DNA of 64,000 nt from Epiperipatus broadwayi. Taxonomy: Eukaryota > Onychophora > Udeonychophora > Euonychophora > Peripatidae. Below, piece after piece: positions 48,860-61,660 of this stretch (positions within the stretch are counted from its first letter, which is position 1; every line of letters starts with the position of its first letter). The notes beneath the pieces are model-generated. The model ran no database searches and was not told where the DNA came from. It saw nothing but the letters and a program-made list of their open reading frames with translations. The translations under genes and the position numbers were made by a program. The stretch is from positions 9,528,654 to 9,592,653 of the forward strand of contig JAQFVV010012395.1 in NCBI GenBank assembly GCA_028023455.1. The letters are read 5' to 3'.

Positions 48860-51800
48860 ATATTATCCTAAATATATATGCCAATCCATTATTCCAAAAG
48901 TTAAAATAACTAAATTATTTAATTTATTTAATTGTATTATGGGTGGTGAAAGTGGAACTACTCAGTATATAAAACTGTAAAATAAATAAGTAAGTAATAA
49001 AAGAGCATCAACCCTGCATTAATTGATAAATTTGGCCTGTAAAAGAGTAGAGAAAGGGCTGATATGATTAAAATGTGAGTTAAAATTTTCAAAAAAATAT
49101 GTTTTAATTAATAACTACTACATGAAATATTTTTTTAAAAATTTTGAATATTTAATCAAATAGCACTGAACGCATTGATAAAATTAAAAATTTTAATTAT
49201 ATCACAAAATTTATTTTAAATTATATAATATTAAATTATATAAAAAATAATTATATTTGATAAAAGTATTAGTACATACTTGACACTTTAAGGAAATCTA
49301 TACTGTTTATGGGTAAATATTTGTAAATTTGGTTACAATTAAGAAATGTATTATTAATTTTTGTCAATCTGTTATTAATTAGTTATAAAATGTTATTGTG
49401 AATATGGATTCAATATATTCATACACAAAGTTATTATTATTTTTTGAAAGCACTTTTATCTTTTTAAAAAAAAAATTATATATTGTACCGGTCAGAATTG
49501 TATGTTCATTTAACAAGGTTTAGAATCTAAGCAAAAGTACCCTAAATCCACTCATGCCCAAGATACACAGGTCAGGAGCAATCATGAATTCTGCCCTATT
49601 TGCTCTTCTCTAAAACTATAACATTATAAACAACACTTCTGATGATAATAGATGAAATTTTATTCATTCCGGTCCCGGAGACACAGCAGAGAAACATGAG
49701 ATCTACAGGGTAATTAATGTAAATAAAAAATATCAAATCTTGGCTCAATCAAATACCTTATGTGAAAGGACAATCTATAAATTTAAATGAGTTGCACACA
49801 GCTAGCATTGCAAAAGAAACATGAATTATAAAATAGTATCCATCCAGAACGAGAAAGAACAGAACAAATCCAGAAATAAATGTTCCTTAAAGTAATCAGT
49901 TATAACTTTTAAACATTACTAACACTATTATAAAGATTAAGGATAATTCAATGAGTGAGATTCAGTAAGACACAACGCATGAGTAATTATTAACACATAA
50001 TAATTTAATGAATATAAACAATTTAATTTACATTAGAAAACATAGCACAGATTTAATGCGGTTATTACTTTGCATATAGGCAACTGATTTAGTATGCTAA
50101 TGAGCTATAAATAATAATAAATTAATGTTATCAATGCTATGATCATTACTTTAAGTAATGATAAAGGATGTTTATAAATTCATCTCCAAAGAGAGGTTTA
50201 CTCTTGATATGGCAGTTAAATACTTTATCATTCATGAGCATATCTGGGCCTGTACAAATGAGGAATGGGTTAGCCTAAATAAGATTTGCTGTGACAATCC
50301 TAAAATATTTGACTAATTATTAAATGAGTGGTTTACAAACATCACTGCGCCACATCTTATAGATAATATGAGAACTACACATAAAAGAACTTGCAGTGCT
50401 GACTATAATGATAGCGTTAAAAGGAGTTTATGTCTGTCTCTGGATTAAAAGCTTTATCATATAAGAGATCGCTTGTATTTATAACAAGGTGATATTTAAA
50501 GAGACGAGTAGTAAGGTTCCATAGTACGTTTGCCGACGTTATCTAATGAAGAGCCTTAACAAATTAATGTTTGTCCTGAGATCAGAGCTACCAACTCTTA
50601 TTCTTAGACAAGTTCCAGAGGAATAATTATGATAAAGAAAAATATGAATCTTGAAAATGCTATCATAAGTAAGCAATGCGAATATGGCTTAAGTCTTAAA
50701 TGACTAATGCATTAATTTAAGCTTAATCAAATAACAATATCATGCATAACGCCATGACAAAATATTAACCCACTCAGCAATGTACATAAAATCTTAGCAA
50801 ATTAGGATGTCAAATATAGAAGAGGGAAAATATTATTTTCCTATTTAACAAGCCCAAGTATTCTTAAATGATATTATATTATAAGCAAGTTAACAATCAA
50901 TGGCATGAAATCAATAAATGATTATTACAATAGATTAATAATCAGATTTATTTAGAGAACATAAAATATCTTATCCCATAATATGACTTTTTAAACAATC
51001 CACCATTAAGCATAGATTTCAAAATATTCAATCAAGCAAACTGCGTTCAATAAGAAATTTTTACGTTTAACTATTTAAATATACCAAATATCGGAATGAT
51101 GGTTGAAATAATATAAGTTCGCTAGATTGAAACATTGGCATACTAAAATTAATTTAATAAAATACATAGTTTAAAATAAGTTTTGCCCATAAAAATAAAA
51201 TAACTAAAGCGTGAAACTTTAAAAATTAAGATAGATTTAAAATACATAATTCTGTGCTAGCGTTTTATAGAACGAGATTTTTAAAACTTTAGAGAGAAAA
51301 TCACAAATTTAACGATAATTAATTTTATAGACAGTTACCAAATAAATAAAGATTACATTATGAATACAAATAAAATTTACAAAAGAAGTGAGGAATATTA
51401 AGAGTTCATTCTTCGCCAAAACAAATTACTTTTAGAAGTTATGGCGGCCATTTATAATAATGTATACAAAGTTTAGCAAGGCACAATAATAATAAAATAA
51501 TGGTAAGCATCTTCCAATAGTTCTTTCACAGTTAAACATAACAGTTCTCAAGTAGTGATGGCATGGCAGAAAGGCAGGACAAAGGCGATCTAAGATCAGG
51601 GAGGCCAATTCCTTCTACTCACAGTTCATTTTGTTTCCACTCTAATCGAACACAAGATAAGAGAGTGATTTGAACTCATTCTGCACCTAGAACTTTTGCT
51701 CCTTCTATATTTGAAATTTGGCAACATTGGAAGATGTAAACAAATACGTTCCAGAAAGCATTATTTAAACGTATTTTAAAATTGCAAATAACTTTAATAA

Positions 51801-52681
51801 TATGATTTTTGTTAGTTTGACTTGAAATAGTTAAATGAGAATGACATTTTTAAATTGTAATAATACTTTCTAGAATTTTCTGGCATTGCTTTAGCTTTAC
51901 ATTATTCGTATTCATTTTTATATCTGTAATACATATATGCACATACACAATTATCTAACAAGCTTGAAAATAAAATATACTTAAGCTAAAATAATAATTC
52001 AACTGGTTACATATAACCATTTTGAATAAACAGGGTGGAAGTTATATGTGTATATGTGTGTGCTTAACATTCCTAGATGACCAAATAAACTTATAAACTG
52101 GTTCAAACCTTACTTTAAAGGTATGTAATGTCATCAGGCAGTGAAGTCAAATATGTACTACAGATTTACCACTTCAATATATATAAGTCATCACCCTGGT
52201 ATGAATTCCCAGAATAAAAAAAATAATATAATTCTCTTATTATATGTACATTTCAGATATGAATCTTCCCTTGTTAGGCAAATGTAAAATTAGATATCAT
52301 TTTATTGTGGAATTCAGGTGTTCTAAGCTTCTTATTTAATTGACAAATACAGACTTATGCTGAAATATATATACATTATGTGTTTATGGCATGTTCCACC
52401 ACCTCACATCCTAGGCATATATTCTATAAAATTGTTTATATAAGATTTTAACTATTGAAGTGCCTAGTTGATGGTTCCCGAACTCCATCTCACCATATAA
52501 TGACAATATATAATTCTAAAAATAAGCGTGAAAAATAGTAATGATTTAGTACGATTTATAACATCTTATAGGCTATTTATTTAACATTTCATTTTCAAAA
52601 AGAAAAAAAAGTTTCTCTGCAATAGAAACTAAAACAACATTTTAATTTCAAGAGTAGAATAATAATTCAAATTTATTTCAT
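48860..52681. other. Long unassigned stretch
   Basis: 49.5-51.75 kb is somewhat less AT-extreme and has few microsatellites (for example ATTCCGGTCCCGGAGACAC at about 49668 and TTATGGCGGCCATTTA at about 51439). Translation of part of it gave no recognisable protein. Whether it is an unknown non-coding repeat or unique DNA cannot be told from this window. Confidence 0.35.
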
Positions 52682-52809
52682 AAAAAACATTTTTAAGTCT
52701 TGCATTGGTGGTCGAGAGTTCAGCGCGACTGCCTTGCACTTGCAGGCAGTTGCCCGGGTTGCGGGTTCGTATCCCGGCCGATGCTATGACACTTAAAAAA
52801 AACATTTTT
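52682..52809 (+). mobile_element. tRNA-like element flanked by 13-bp target duplications
   Basis: AAAAAACATTTTT flanks the unit at 52682-52694 and 52797-52809. Inside, 52702-52784 folds as a tRNA: acceptor strands GCATTGG/CCGATGC pair over 7 bp, D stem GTCG/CGAC, box B GGTTCGTATCC (52764-52774). The ends resemble animal tRNA-Gly. It is 83 nt instead of about 72 because of two short tandem duplications: CTTGCA twice in the anticodon loop, and GGGTTGC beside GGGTTCG in the T arm. With one CTTGCA the loop would be CTTGCAG, with anticodon TGC. A T6 run at 52805-52810 could terminate pol III. It is either a minimal SINE or a retroposed tRNA. Confidence 0.85.
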
Positions 52810-52810
52810 T

Positions 52811-54224
52811 ATACATGCATATTTTATTGAACTTAATAAATAGATAATAAATTACACTTATATATGTATGAATGTATTTATGCATGTACGTACTTATACA
52901 CGGTATTCAAATGAATTTAATTATAACAATAATTACTTAGTAAAATTTTATAAAACAATGTCTTCAGAGAACCATATATAACAGCAATGAACTTTTGGTC
53001 ACTAAGAAACAAAAGAGACAACCAGCAGGTTGTTAAAGAAAAAAGATTTTTCTCATTTTTTTTCGAATGAAAAAGTTTTGTAACAATAAAGATTTTCGTA
53101 TTATAAAAAACAACCAAAAGACGTGCTTACGCACACACACACAAAAAAAAAAACATGTTAAAGAGAAACTTAAAATGAGTAGCTAAAAGGAAAGTTAATG
53201 TCTGTTTCAAAGGGCACGTTAAAATTGTGTAATGTTTATTCACATTTCAATACCTAAGGACTCTGTTGCACTATAGTGGAACATATTTCTATTATTACCC
53301 CAGGAATAATATATAATGACAAAATTGGACAAATATCTCAGAAGTATATGGTAGCTCCCGATACTTTATATACATATATGTTGCTGAGAAACATAATTTA
53401 TGAAAAATAGCTAAATAGAATTAAAACAATAAATACTGATGAACAAAATAAATTATATAGTGATTTATTAAATTTAATCTTCTATGAATCTCTATTTTGG
53501 ATTTTAAAAGGTTTATGTATAATCACTTTATCAACTTTTAATTTCATTTTAAGTTCTATTATTTATTTGTTATTATATTTGTATTTAGTTATGAATAAAT
53601 ATTTTAGATGTATATAAAATCAAATAAAAATCATGATTATTAGTCAAAATTACCATTAAATTAAACAATAGTTTTATATTTAAAATAACTTATTTAGGTT
53701 TCATATTAACATAATTTCAACTCTGAATAAGTTCTAATGTAAACACAGATTTTTCTCTGATTTTCAACCTATGTCTATTGTTTAACATCATAAAAAGTTA
53801 TACCCACTAGATAAGTATCATATATTAGGTTCATTTGCTGCTGTTTTATCAAGTTCATTTATGAGTTATCATTATTTGAAGTAAATACATTTTATTATTA
53901 TTATTACTAAATTAAAATTATAAATTTTATTTATTTTAGCTACTTAAGGGATATAAATAAACAATTATACATTGGTGCATAATTCAAATAAAGGCCAGAC
54001 TATTATTTTGAAAATCTTATCATATGCACTAGAGCTACATTCATATTATTTCACATATATCTTCAACTTGTAGTGGCATAGATTAGGGACTTAAGCAATC
54101 AGATTATCAAAATATTTTATTAATGTCATTTTAATCTGATATAAATCAGTATTTAATTTACATTTAATAGAGTCTTTGTTCTCTGGGCATCATACATACA
54201 CTTTAGCCCAATGTGATGGCTTGA
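52811..54224. other. AT-rich stretch, no gene seen
   Basis: A (CA)n-like patch at 53132-53142 and AT-rich DNA. Nothing else recognised. Confidence 0.4.
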
Positions 54225-54430
54225 TTAACCCTCAGATTTGGGTTGATAGTTTTGTGCATATTATAATTTTGGCACAGCCAATTAGGTGCAAATTAACCCA
54301 TAGATTTGTATTGATAGTTTTATGCACCTTATAATTTTAATGCAATCAATGAGGGCACAAACAACTCATAGACTTATATTGATATTATGATTAAATTAAT
54401 TTTGCACATCACAGATTTTGGCATCTAATT
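54200..54430 (+). repeat. Tandem array, 68-bp unit, ~3 copies
   Basis: The landmark TTAACCCTCAGATTTG and its variants start at 54225, 54293 and 54361, each 68 bp apart, followed by TTGATAGTTTTGTGCA and TATAATTTTGGCA variants. Divergence increases toward the third unit. Confidence 0.85.
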
Positions 54431-54839
54431 GTAGCTTCATTTTTAAATCATTGGTGCCTGAAACCAGTAAATCAGATAAATATTTTTTATGTAAGACATC
54501 ACTAGACATTTTGATAATATATAATTAATATTCATATCAGGATAAAAATGGAGCATGTTTTGAGTATTTAGTTAATGCATTTTTTAAGAGCTGTGATTGA
54601 TAGCTTGCTCAGGACTAAACATTTGATATAAAAAATAGTTATTCCTATTAATGTTTTATACATTGTTCACAACTGTGAATAGATAATTTTGCTTATATAT
54701 GAAGTTATTTTATTAAGTACAATTATGGATGCCAATGATCAAAAAGTAGGGTCTAAAATTATAAGTCCAGTCATCATGAATATGATCTTTAGCTAGTTTT
54801 CAGGATTAAATAAAAGATATGATGACATTAAAAAAATTT

Positions 54840-55300
54840 AAAAAGCAAAAAGTAGTTTTTAGAGAATTGAAAGATGAAGTTAATATTAGGTTCAATGCCT
54901 CTGTTAGGTGATTTGAAGAACTTAAAACATGATTTGGAAACCAAATTGAAGAAGTCAGAAGATAAATGTATTGCTAGGTTTGAAGAGTTGAGAGAAGTAA
55001 ACAGAAGACTAGAAAGGAAATTAGACCCAACTCAAATTGTGGTACAAATTAAGGTTGAAGATATTACAATAAAATCATGTAGCAAGTATCAGAATTTAGT
55101 GAAAGGACTATGCTATCTAAAAGGGTAATAAGAATTTTACAGAAGAAATTCAAAGATGCTTGGGATATTAATGAAAAAATAAAGATATCCACTATAAGTT
55201 ACAGAGTAATGAGGGAAGCATGGAAGAGAAATTTTATGAAAACCATTTTAAACAGGAGATATAAGATGATAAAAGCTGAATCCTATGATAGCTGACAAAA
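54840..55300 (+). pseudogene. Coiled-coil coding remnant, unknown
   Basis: Two overlapping plus-strand frames (54874-55128 and 55110-55295) have protein-like composition rich in Lys/Glu/Arg. The first has heptad-like LGDLKNLKHDLETKLKKSED and continues to ARFEELREVNRRLERKLDP. The second has ISYRVMREAWKRNFMKTILN. Charge and helix pattern resemble gag-type or LINE ORF1-type proteins, but I do not recognise a family. A frame change between the two suggests a broken gene. Zinc-knuckle-like residues lie downstream (56495-56570). Confidence 0.35.
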
Positions 55301-56089
55301 AGAGTACTGTTGGGTCTGGAATCAAAAACAGACTCATCCAAAAGAAATGTCATTATGGTCACAATATGTGGAGCATGATTTATATTAACATAATTTCAGT
55401 AAAACTATAAAATATTCTGAAATCACTACAAATAATTAGAGGGAAAGACTAAACTTATAATGATTCTGAAATTATGCTAATATATATAAATCAGCTCTAC
55501 TTGTTAATACATCAATAAATTGAATACTTACATTCTAAAATATAGACAGGATCCATTGTGTATTTTTTATATATTGATGGAAACAAAAAGAAATTTATTA
55601 AGATGAAAATAATGAGAAAGTTTAACCTATCACTTCATAATAATAATGATGATGTAGGTGATAATATGAGCTCAAATGGTAAGCAATAGACCCTACTGTA
55701 AAAGAATATACCATGCCTATTTTAATGTTCTGATAACTGCTAACCACTAGCATCATTACTTCCATAAGTGTAGAATGAAAATTTACATTGTAAATCAATA
55801 TAATTCAAATGATAGCCAGGAAAAAGGATCTTTTTATTGAACACCATTGTGAACATCATCTTCAAAAATCTTTTTAGGATTGCTTTTGTAATTATAAAAT
55901 TAAATGGCACAAACTTTGGCATAGATATAAGAATTGTTCACAATAATGTCTTTAAAATATTAAAGATATTAAGAGGTTAGATGAATTATACAAAGTAGTT
56001 TGTAATTTTCATTGCCCTGAATGTAGTTCTGGAGCAGACATTATGGAAAACATAAATAACTAGCAGAACAAAATTTACAATGTATTAGT
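55301..56089. other. Unassigned stretch
   Basis: No clear feature. It may be part of the same decayed element as the coiled-coil remnant. Confidence 0.35.
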
Positions 56090-56291
56090 TATTCAAACTC
56101 AGACTTTCACATGACCCACTACTTTCAGTGCCATCTCATATTGCTGACCCAACTGATGATTGCTGGTTTAGTATGAAATATTTATATTTGTGATTATTTA
56201 TCTTTTTAACATGTGTGTGATCAGGTGGGTCAGCAATATGAGATGGCACTGAGAATAGTGGGTTGTGTGAAAGTCTGAGTTTGAATCTGGC
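56090..56291. mobile_element. Fold-back element, family F (copy 3)
   Basis: Outer arms ATTCAAACTCAGACTTTCAC and GTGAAAGTCTGAGTTTGAAT are exact inverses. Pairing continues through GTGCCATCTCATATTGCTGA. The unpaired centre CAACTGATGATTGCTGGTTT to TTTATCTTTTTAACATGTGTG matches the core of copies 1 and 2. Arms of ~65 bp are better preserved than in the other copies. An outward box B-like GAGTTTGAATC is again at the end. Confidence 0.9.
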
Positions 56292-56489
56292 ATATATTAC
56301 ATATATAAATGCAGGTTTAAGCCTGTACAATGTATTAATGAATGAGGTAGAAAATTAAAGTCTCAAATTTCAGTCATGAGACAAATAATATAAAAGAGTT
56401 TGTAAATGATACTGAGATGGTTTAATGATATAAATGTTTAATAGCAACAGAGGATGGGGATTATTTAGTACAGTATATCAAAGATCATC

Positions 56490-57010
56490 CTACAGAATAT
56501 AAACATTATTGTGGTAAGTGTGGCTATGAGTCAAATGTAATACTACATTTTAACTGCCACTCACACTGATCAGCTTGCAGCATTTGTAAGTGCAAACAAG
56601 TGTTAAGAAAGATTTAAAAATTCTTAAAGTAAGTGCATGGGAAAAATATGTTAAAATAAAGATAGATTATTTAGGAGCTAAAAATCATTTTATAAATTTG
56701 AATACAAAGGAAGGAATGAGTATGTTAGAAAAATTTTACACCTTCATATAATACTAAAGATTTGCTTTATAAATATCCTAATTGACAAAATCAAAGAAGC
56801 ATAACCTAAGTGGAATGTTGCAATCCACAACCCAAAATGGTAATCTATTTTATGCTGCAGCTTGGAGTCCTGATTCAGAGAAATTTTTATTTGTTGTTGA
56901 CACACAGCATTTCAATCAAATCTCTACAAGAAAATTCAAAATCTTTTTTGTGGCAAGCTCATGATGACTTAAATTTCAAAGTTGATGGCAGTCCTCTAAT
57001 AATCTCATAA
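56490..57010 (+). pseudogene. Zinc-knuckle-like coding remnant, unknown
   Basis: A plus-strand frame reads DHPTEYKHYCGKCGYESN and continues to HFNCHSH, then a stop and CSICKCKQVLRK (56480-56610). Paired CxxC and His/Cys residues suggest a decayed zinc-binding segment. Further on, two overlapping short frames (56782-56964, 56810-57010) are not recognised. It is probably part of the same retroelement-like remnant as 54840-55300. Confidence 0.3.
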
Positions 57011-57261
57011 TAATATGAGCTAAGGATTATAGATTTAAGATATGGAATAATTATAGTAGATTATTTTGTAACTGGATGGGTATGGAAGTGGAAGAGACCT
57101 GGGAAATGGAATGAAATGGGGAGATGGAATGAATGATTAATCATTATCCACCCCAGATTATCACAAAATCAATAATTTTCAAAAGTATAATATTTAAATA
57201 AGATGTTATAAAAATGTTAAAGTAATGTTTAACATCAATAAATATATAAGAATTTTTATAT

Positions 57262-57945
57262 ATCAAAGAGGGTATGAGATCATGAGATCTCACCGAGATC
57301 AGCCAGCTGGATCAGCCCAGTTAACTCCTTAGAACAACTAAAAGCATAATTAATTAACCAACAACCAGCATTATAAATAAAAGTAAGTATGAGTAATACT
57401 TAAAATAACCATTCATCATCATGAATGATCCATAATCAAAATAAATCAACAGTCAATCTGGTGACTGGATTTGAACAATAAAAAATATAAATCAACAGCC
57501 AATTTCATGACTGGATGGGAAATGGATCTCCTGTAGACCAGACTAACTATTGACTCTTTGCCAGCCTGAGCAATTATTTAAACATAACTTGGAAGCACCA
57601 ACTAAGTGCTCATTTATTAGAGTACATAGCCAGAAAGATCAAAACAATAATGCTGGGATATTAAAAACATGCTGATCATCATCAATGCTCTAGCTTAGTG
57701 CCTTTAATGCAATGGCCAACTATAAACTTCACTTCTAAGACTAAACTAAAATAAAATGTAGTGCAGGGACTTTGAAGAATAAAATCCTCATGCCAAGCCA
57801 GGACAATGTCATACTGGCTATCCCTAAAGCACTAAATACATCACCATTTATATATTCAGACCATGCTCAAATCTAAACTCAGAAAATATAATCTTTGTTA
57901 CTGTTGTGATGACCAAGAAATGATGCAATACAATTTTAACAATTG
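57262..57945 (-). repeat. ~620-bp interspersed repeat, copy B (inverted)
   Basis: The reverse complement aligns with 27968-28590. It is slightly longer because a ~55-bp part with the AAATCAACAG and CTGGAT landmarks appears twice (57440-57480 and 57490-57525). In the minus orientation it has GTTCAAATCCAGTCACC, a box B-like sequence. Confidence 0.85.
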
Positions 57946-58481
57946 AATTCAAGTTTATTAACAATAAAAAAACAAATGAAATTATGGTCTCTAGAATATG
58001 GCTATATATATATATATAAATTAAATCTTCTGATTTTGATTAATAAACATATAAATAAAACTATGATATTTGTGATTTACAATACTCAAGTTATTATCTT
58101 GATTTACAATGCCTCTTAATGAATTTATACAAATGCATATATATCCACACAGATGTGCATTTTATAATATATAAGAAATACATTTCAATTGACATCTAAT
58201 AAAATTTAAAAAAATGACACAGAGAATGCAGTATAATTTAGAAATGGACATATTTAAATTGACATTTAATAATTAAAAAATGATTAAATTTTATATATGC
58301 CCTATTTGAAACTCAACTATATATATATATATATGCACACATACATGTGTGTGCATGTAATTTCTGAACATATTTAAATTGTCCTACAATAATACATGAG
58401 TAAACATTTTAACTTATATTTTTAATAATATAAATATTTTATGCTAGGTTTAGTTAAACCACAGATATATATATATATATC

Positions 58482-58523
<42 letters not shown>

Positions 58524-58697
58524 ATATACAGATATATATATATATATCCACATATCAGTGGGATATATCATGTTGTGTAAGTCCTTGCAATATCAGCAAA
58601 ACAGGTATATCTCTCTCTCCTACCCTTACTCATACCCATACTTGTTTAATCTCCAACTGAGCCTTTTTATTGTTTGCCAATGTTACTAGGGTCTTCC
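57946..58697. repeat. (TA)n microsatellites
   Basis: TA tracts at about 58006-58019, 58318-58334 and 58465-58550. The last is organised as CAGATATATATATATATCCACATAT units repeated on both sides of a longer TA run. No gene is visible. Confidence 0.8.
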
Positions 58698-58901
58698 TCA
58701 CTGGTAGAGTTCAAACATCATGGATTGTGCATATACAGTCTCAGACATGATGGATATTTGACTACCAGAGTAAAACAATACATGCACTTCAATATTATTA
58801 ATCCATATTGTAATTTTCAGGTATTCTTGGGATGCAAAATTTATGGTCTCATTATCCCATTCACAAATCAAATTGTCTACTCTTTTTATTTCTTCTGTCA
58901 T
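58698..58901 (-). pseudogene. Retropepsin-like fragment of a retroelement
   Basis: A 67-codon minus-strand frame contains EYLKITIWINNIEVHVLFYS followed by GSQISIMSETVYAQ. Retroelement aspartic proteases carry a short beta strand followed by LFDTGS or LFDSGS and then a hydrophobic segment such as QISIIS. Here the active-site Asp position is Tyr (LFYSGS), so the enzyme would be dead. No reverse transcriptase was seen next to it. Confidence 0.45.
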
Positions 58902-61660
58902 GGCTTTAATATCTTTCTAATTCATATATTTTGCTTGTTTTTATTATTATTTATACTCTACTAACACATTTGCTGGCATCTTTTCCCTCCTGTTGTTACT
59001 TTACCTTTCGAGCTATTTTATTTTCCATCATTTTGTTCACCTTTCCCCTACCTATAGATGCATTCTCTTTTTTTCTTGAGACACTTCTATTTAAAAAAAA
59101 TATTCTATTATTTTACTCTTATCTTGAGATGTGTTTATTGTCAAAGCCTCATGTTGGGCTGCCATTTTAATGTCAAAGGTATATTACCTCATATTTGATG
59201 ACTAAATTGTATTCAATTTATTATTTTCACATCAGAACACTTCAGTTAATTTTATGGATGCAATTATCTTTCCTGGTCACATGACTTTCCCTTCCACTTA
59301 AAGTAACTACCTGAATAATAGGAAAGAGCAAACCAGCTTTTAATTCATTTGAAAGTCACCAAGACTTTGTATAAAACTCTACTGACCTACCCCCTCTATA
59401 CTGTCAATTATTATCGTAAACTACTTGAAATGACTGGAGAATTGTATTTTACACCATATAGCATTGGCAATTTATTTGCTCAGGTGTTAATGATTGAATT
59501 TAACTACATTTAAACTATTTATAATTAACTAAAAAAACAATGTTAAGTTATATACATTTAACGGAGTTCTCTGGTCTAAACTGGTGCCAGCTTTAAGTTG
59601 CTCGAATTCCATCATTTTTAACACTACCATAAGATTTTATGCTCTTTTTAAAGGTTAAAAAAAGTTCTGTAAGATGCTGCCCTCTCTTGAATTAATTTAC
59701 AAGTAAAAAATCAATAATATTCAAATTTTAGGTTAACAATGAAAGAGGGCAGTCTGTTCTTGATGCTGATTGATTGTTAACCATAGAGAACAAAGAAAAC
59801 TGCTTATCAATAATTTTTACTGCTACAATTTTTGTTTCATTTTGAAAGTGATAAACAAATGTTTTAGACCATTTTAAAAGTATTTTTTGACATATTATAA
59901 ATTATTTTGATAAAATATGCTAAAAATAAAATTATTATAGAAAAATAGTTAAGATTTTAGTAAAAATTATTTACTTTTCTGCAACATAAAATTGAGAAAG
60001 AAATCACTGACATCAGCAACACTTTTTAGTTGGTTACTAACGTTCTTTTTAGATTTGCTGCTATTGAATATTTTTATAATTATAAATAAAAATTTATTTT
60101 TAAAAAAAACTTTTGTTCACTTTCATAATCTAACAAATTATTAATATACTTTTTACAAATGAAACTAAAGTGAATATAATACTAAAAGATGAATATATTT
60201 TTACAGCTAAGTTTGTAAATTGACCAATTAAAAGTTTAGAGTTTTACTCACTCATCCAATAAAATTGTCACCATAGAGGTTAATACAAAATAATAAAAAA
60301 ACATATCATTAACTGAATAAATATCAGAAAAATAACTTGTGGTTAAGAAATACTAATATGATTTAATTTTAATTATTATGGCTTAGTACAGCATTTTATC
60401 CCATTTAGAGTTCAAGGAATAGTGATCACTTTTAATTTATAATAAAGTCTCTTACTGGTAAGTTTGAAAGTTTATCATCTTGTATATTTTGCCATGCATG
60501 GAATTATCTTGTGAGGATTTGCAGTTCAATATCCTTGTCACTTGTAGGTAGTCCAAGTTCCATTATAAGTTATCTTCACTTGGGGGATTTCACAACTTCC
60601 AGGAGGAGCAACACTGGCAAACAAACTTCTTCTACTCATATATCCTAATCTGACCTACATATAAATGTGAGTAGCTTTTTTGATCACTTCCATGGATTCA
60701 CTGATGACTAAATTTTTATTTTTCACTGCTTCACTTTAGGAATGATGGTTCAACAAGTAAGTAATTAAGTAATGATGCATGGTATGTTTTTTCCTTTTAT
60801 AGTCTTTCCTTTTGTTTAGTCTCTGCACATCTTTGGTTAACACCTGCTAACTTATACAATATTTGAAATAATGCTGTCTTCAAAATCATACTTTTCCTTC
60901 CCCTTTCTTTGGGCAGCCATTTTTAATTATCAAAGGAATGTTGTTGCATGTCTTTTCTCTTTTTTTATTTATTCTCTTTCAAACAAAAATGTATGCAACA
61001 CACATTATCTAAAATAATGAATTAGATATTTCAAAGACAAATTTCTACTTGAGAAATTAGTAATTTAATTTCTAAATTGCCAATGCAAGTTGTACTAACT
61101 ATAATATATATATATATATATATTGTAACTGGACATCCATAAACCTCTTTATTACCTCAGTTGTAACAATTTCCTGATGAGCATATTGTAGGAAGGAACC
61201 ATCAATCAGCTTTCCCAATACAGATATCAACCCCCCACAACAATATTTCTTGCTAATCAGAGGATGTAGCACCATAGAAATTGGAAACTCTAGAAATTTC
61301 TGTGTTTGGTTTCCCAAACGGCACCACTAGAGTTTCATCTCACTACAACCTGACTTACCTAGGTCTAGTTATGCCAGACATAGCTCAGGTGGCATGAAAT
61401 TATCATGAACAAGTGCAATGAATAACAAGTGATGCAAAAAAAATGGAATTGAACAATTAAAATTAATTTTAAGTAACAAGTTTTATTAACAATGATATTG
61501 ATAAGTCCTTCCAATAAAGTTCATCCTTCATTTCAAATGAAGGCTCATTTTAATTTATCATGGGCAAAGAATTCAAAGGGTCTTTTATCAAGTAGACATC
61601 TACCATTACTGCATGAATATTTTTAACTATTTGTTCCATATCTGTATATCCTTTTTAGAT
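58902..61660. other. Unassigned stretch with two short related motifs
   Basis: GTTGGGCTGCCATTTTAATG then TCAAAGG at about 59152-59179 and TTGGGCAGCCATTTTTAAT then TATCAAAGG at about 60909-60936 are related, and also resemble 39508-39525. A (TA)n run at 61102-61122 is followed by TATTGTAACTGG, the inverse of the TTACAATATA boundary. No gene is seen. Confidence 0.4.

Noticed and set aside
58441-59170. Several overlapping plus-strand frames of 79-96 codons
   Set aside because: Rich in Phe/Leu/Ile/Tyr from T-rich DNA; the informative frame here is the minus-strand retropepsin-like one.
61340-61400. Box A-like TAGCTCAGGTGG at about 61380
   Set aside because: No box B at the right distance and no fold; probably chance.
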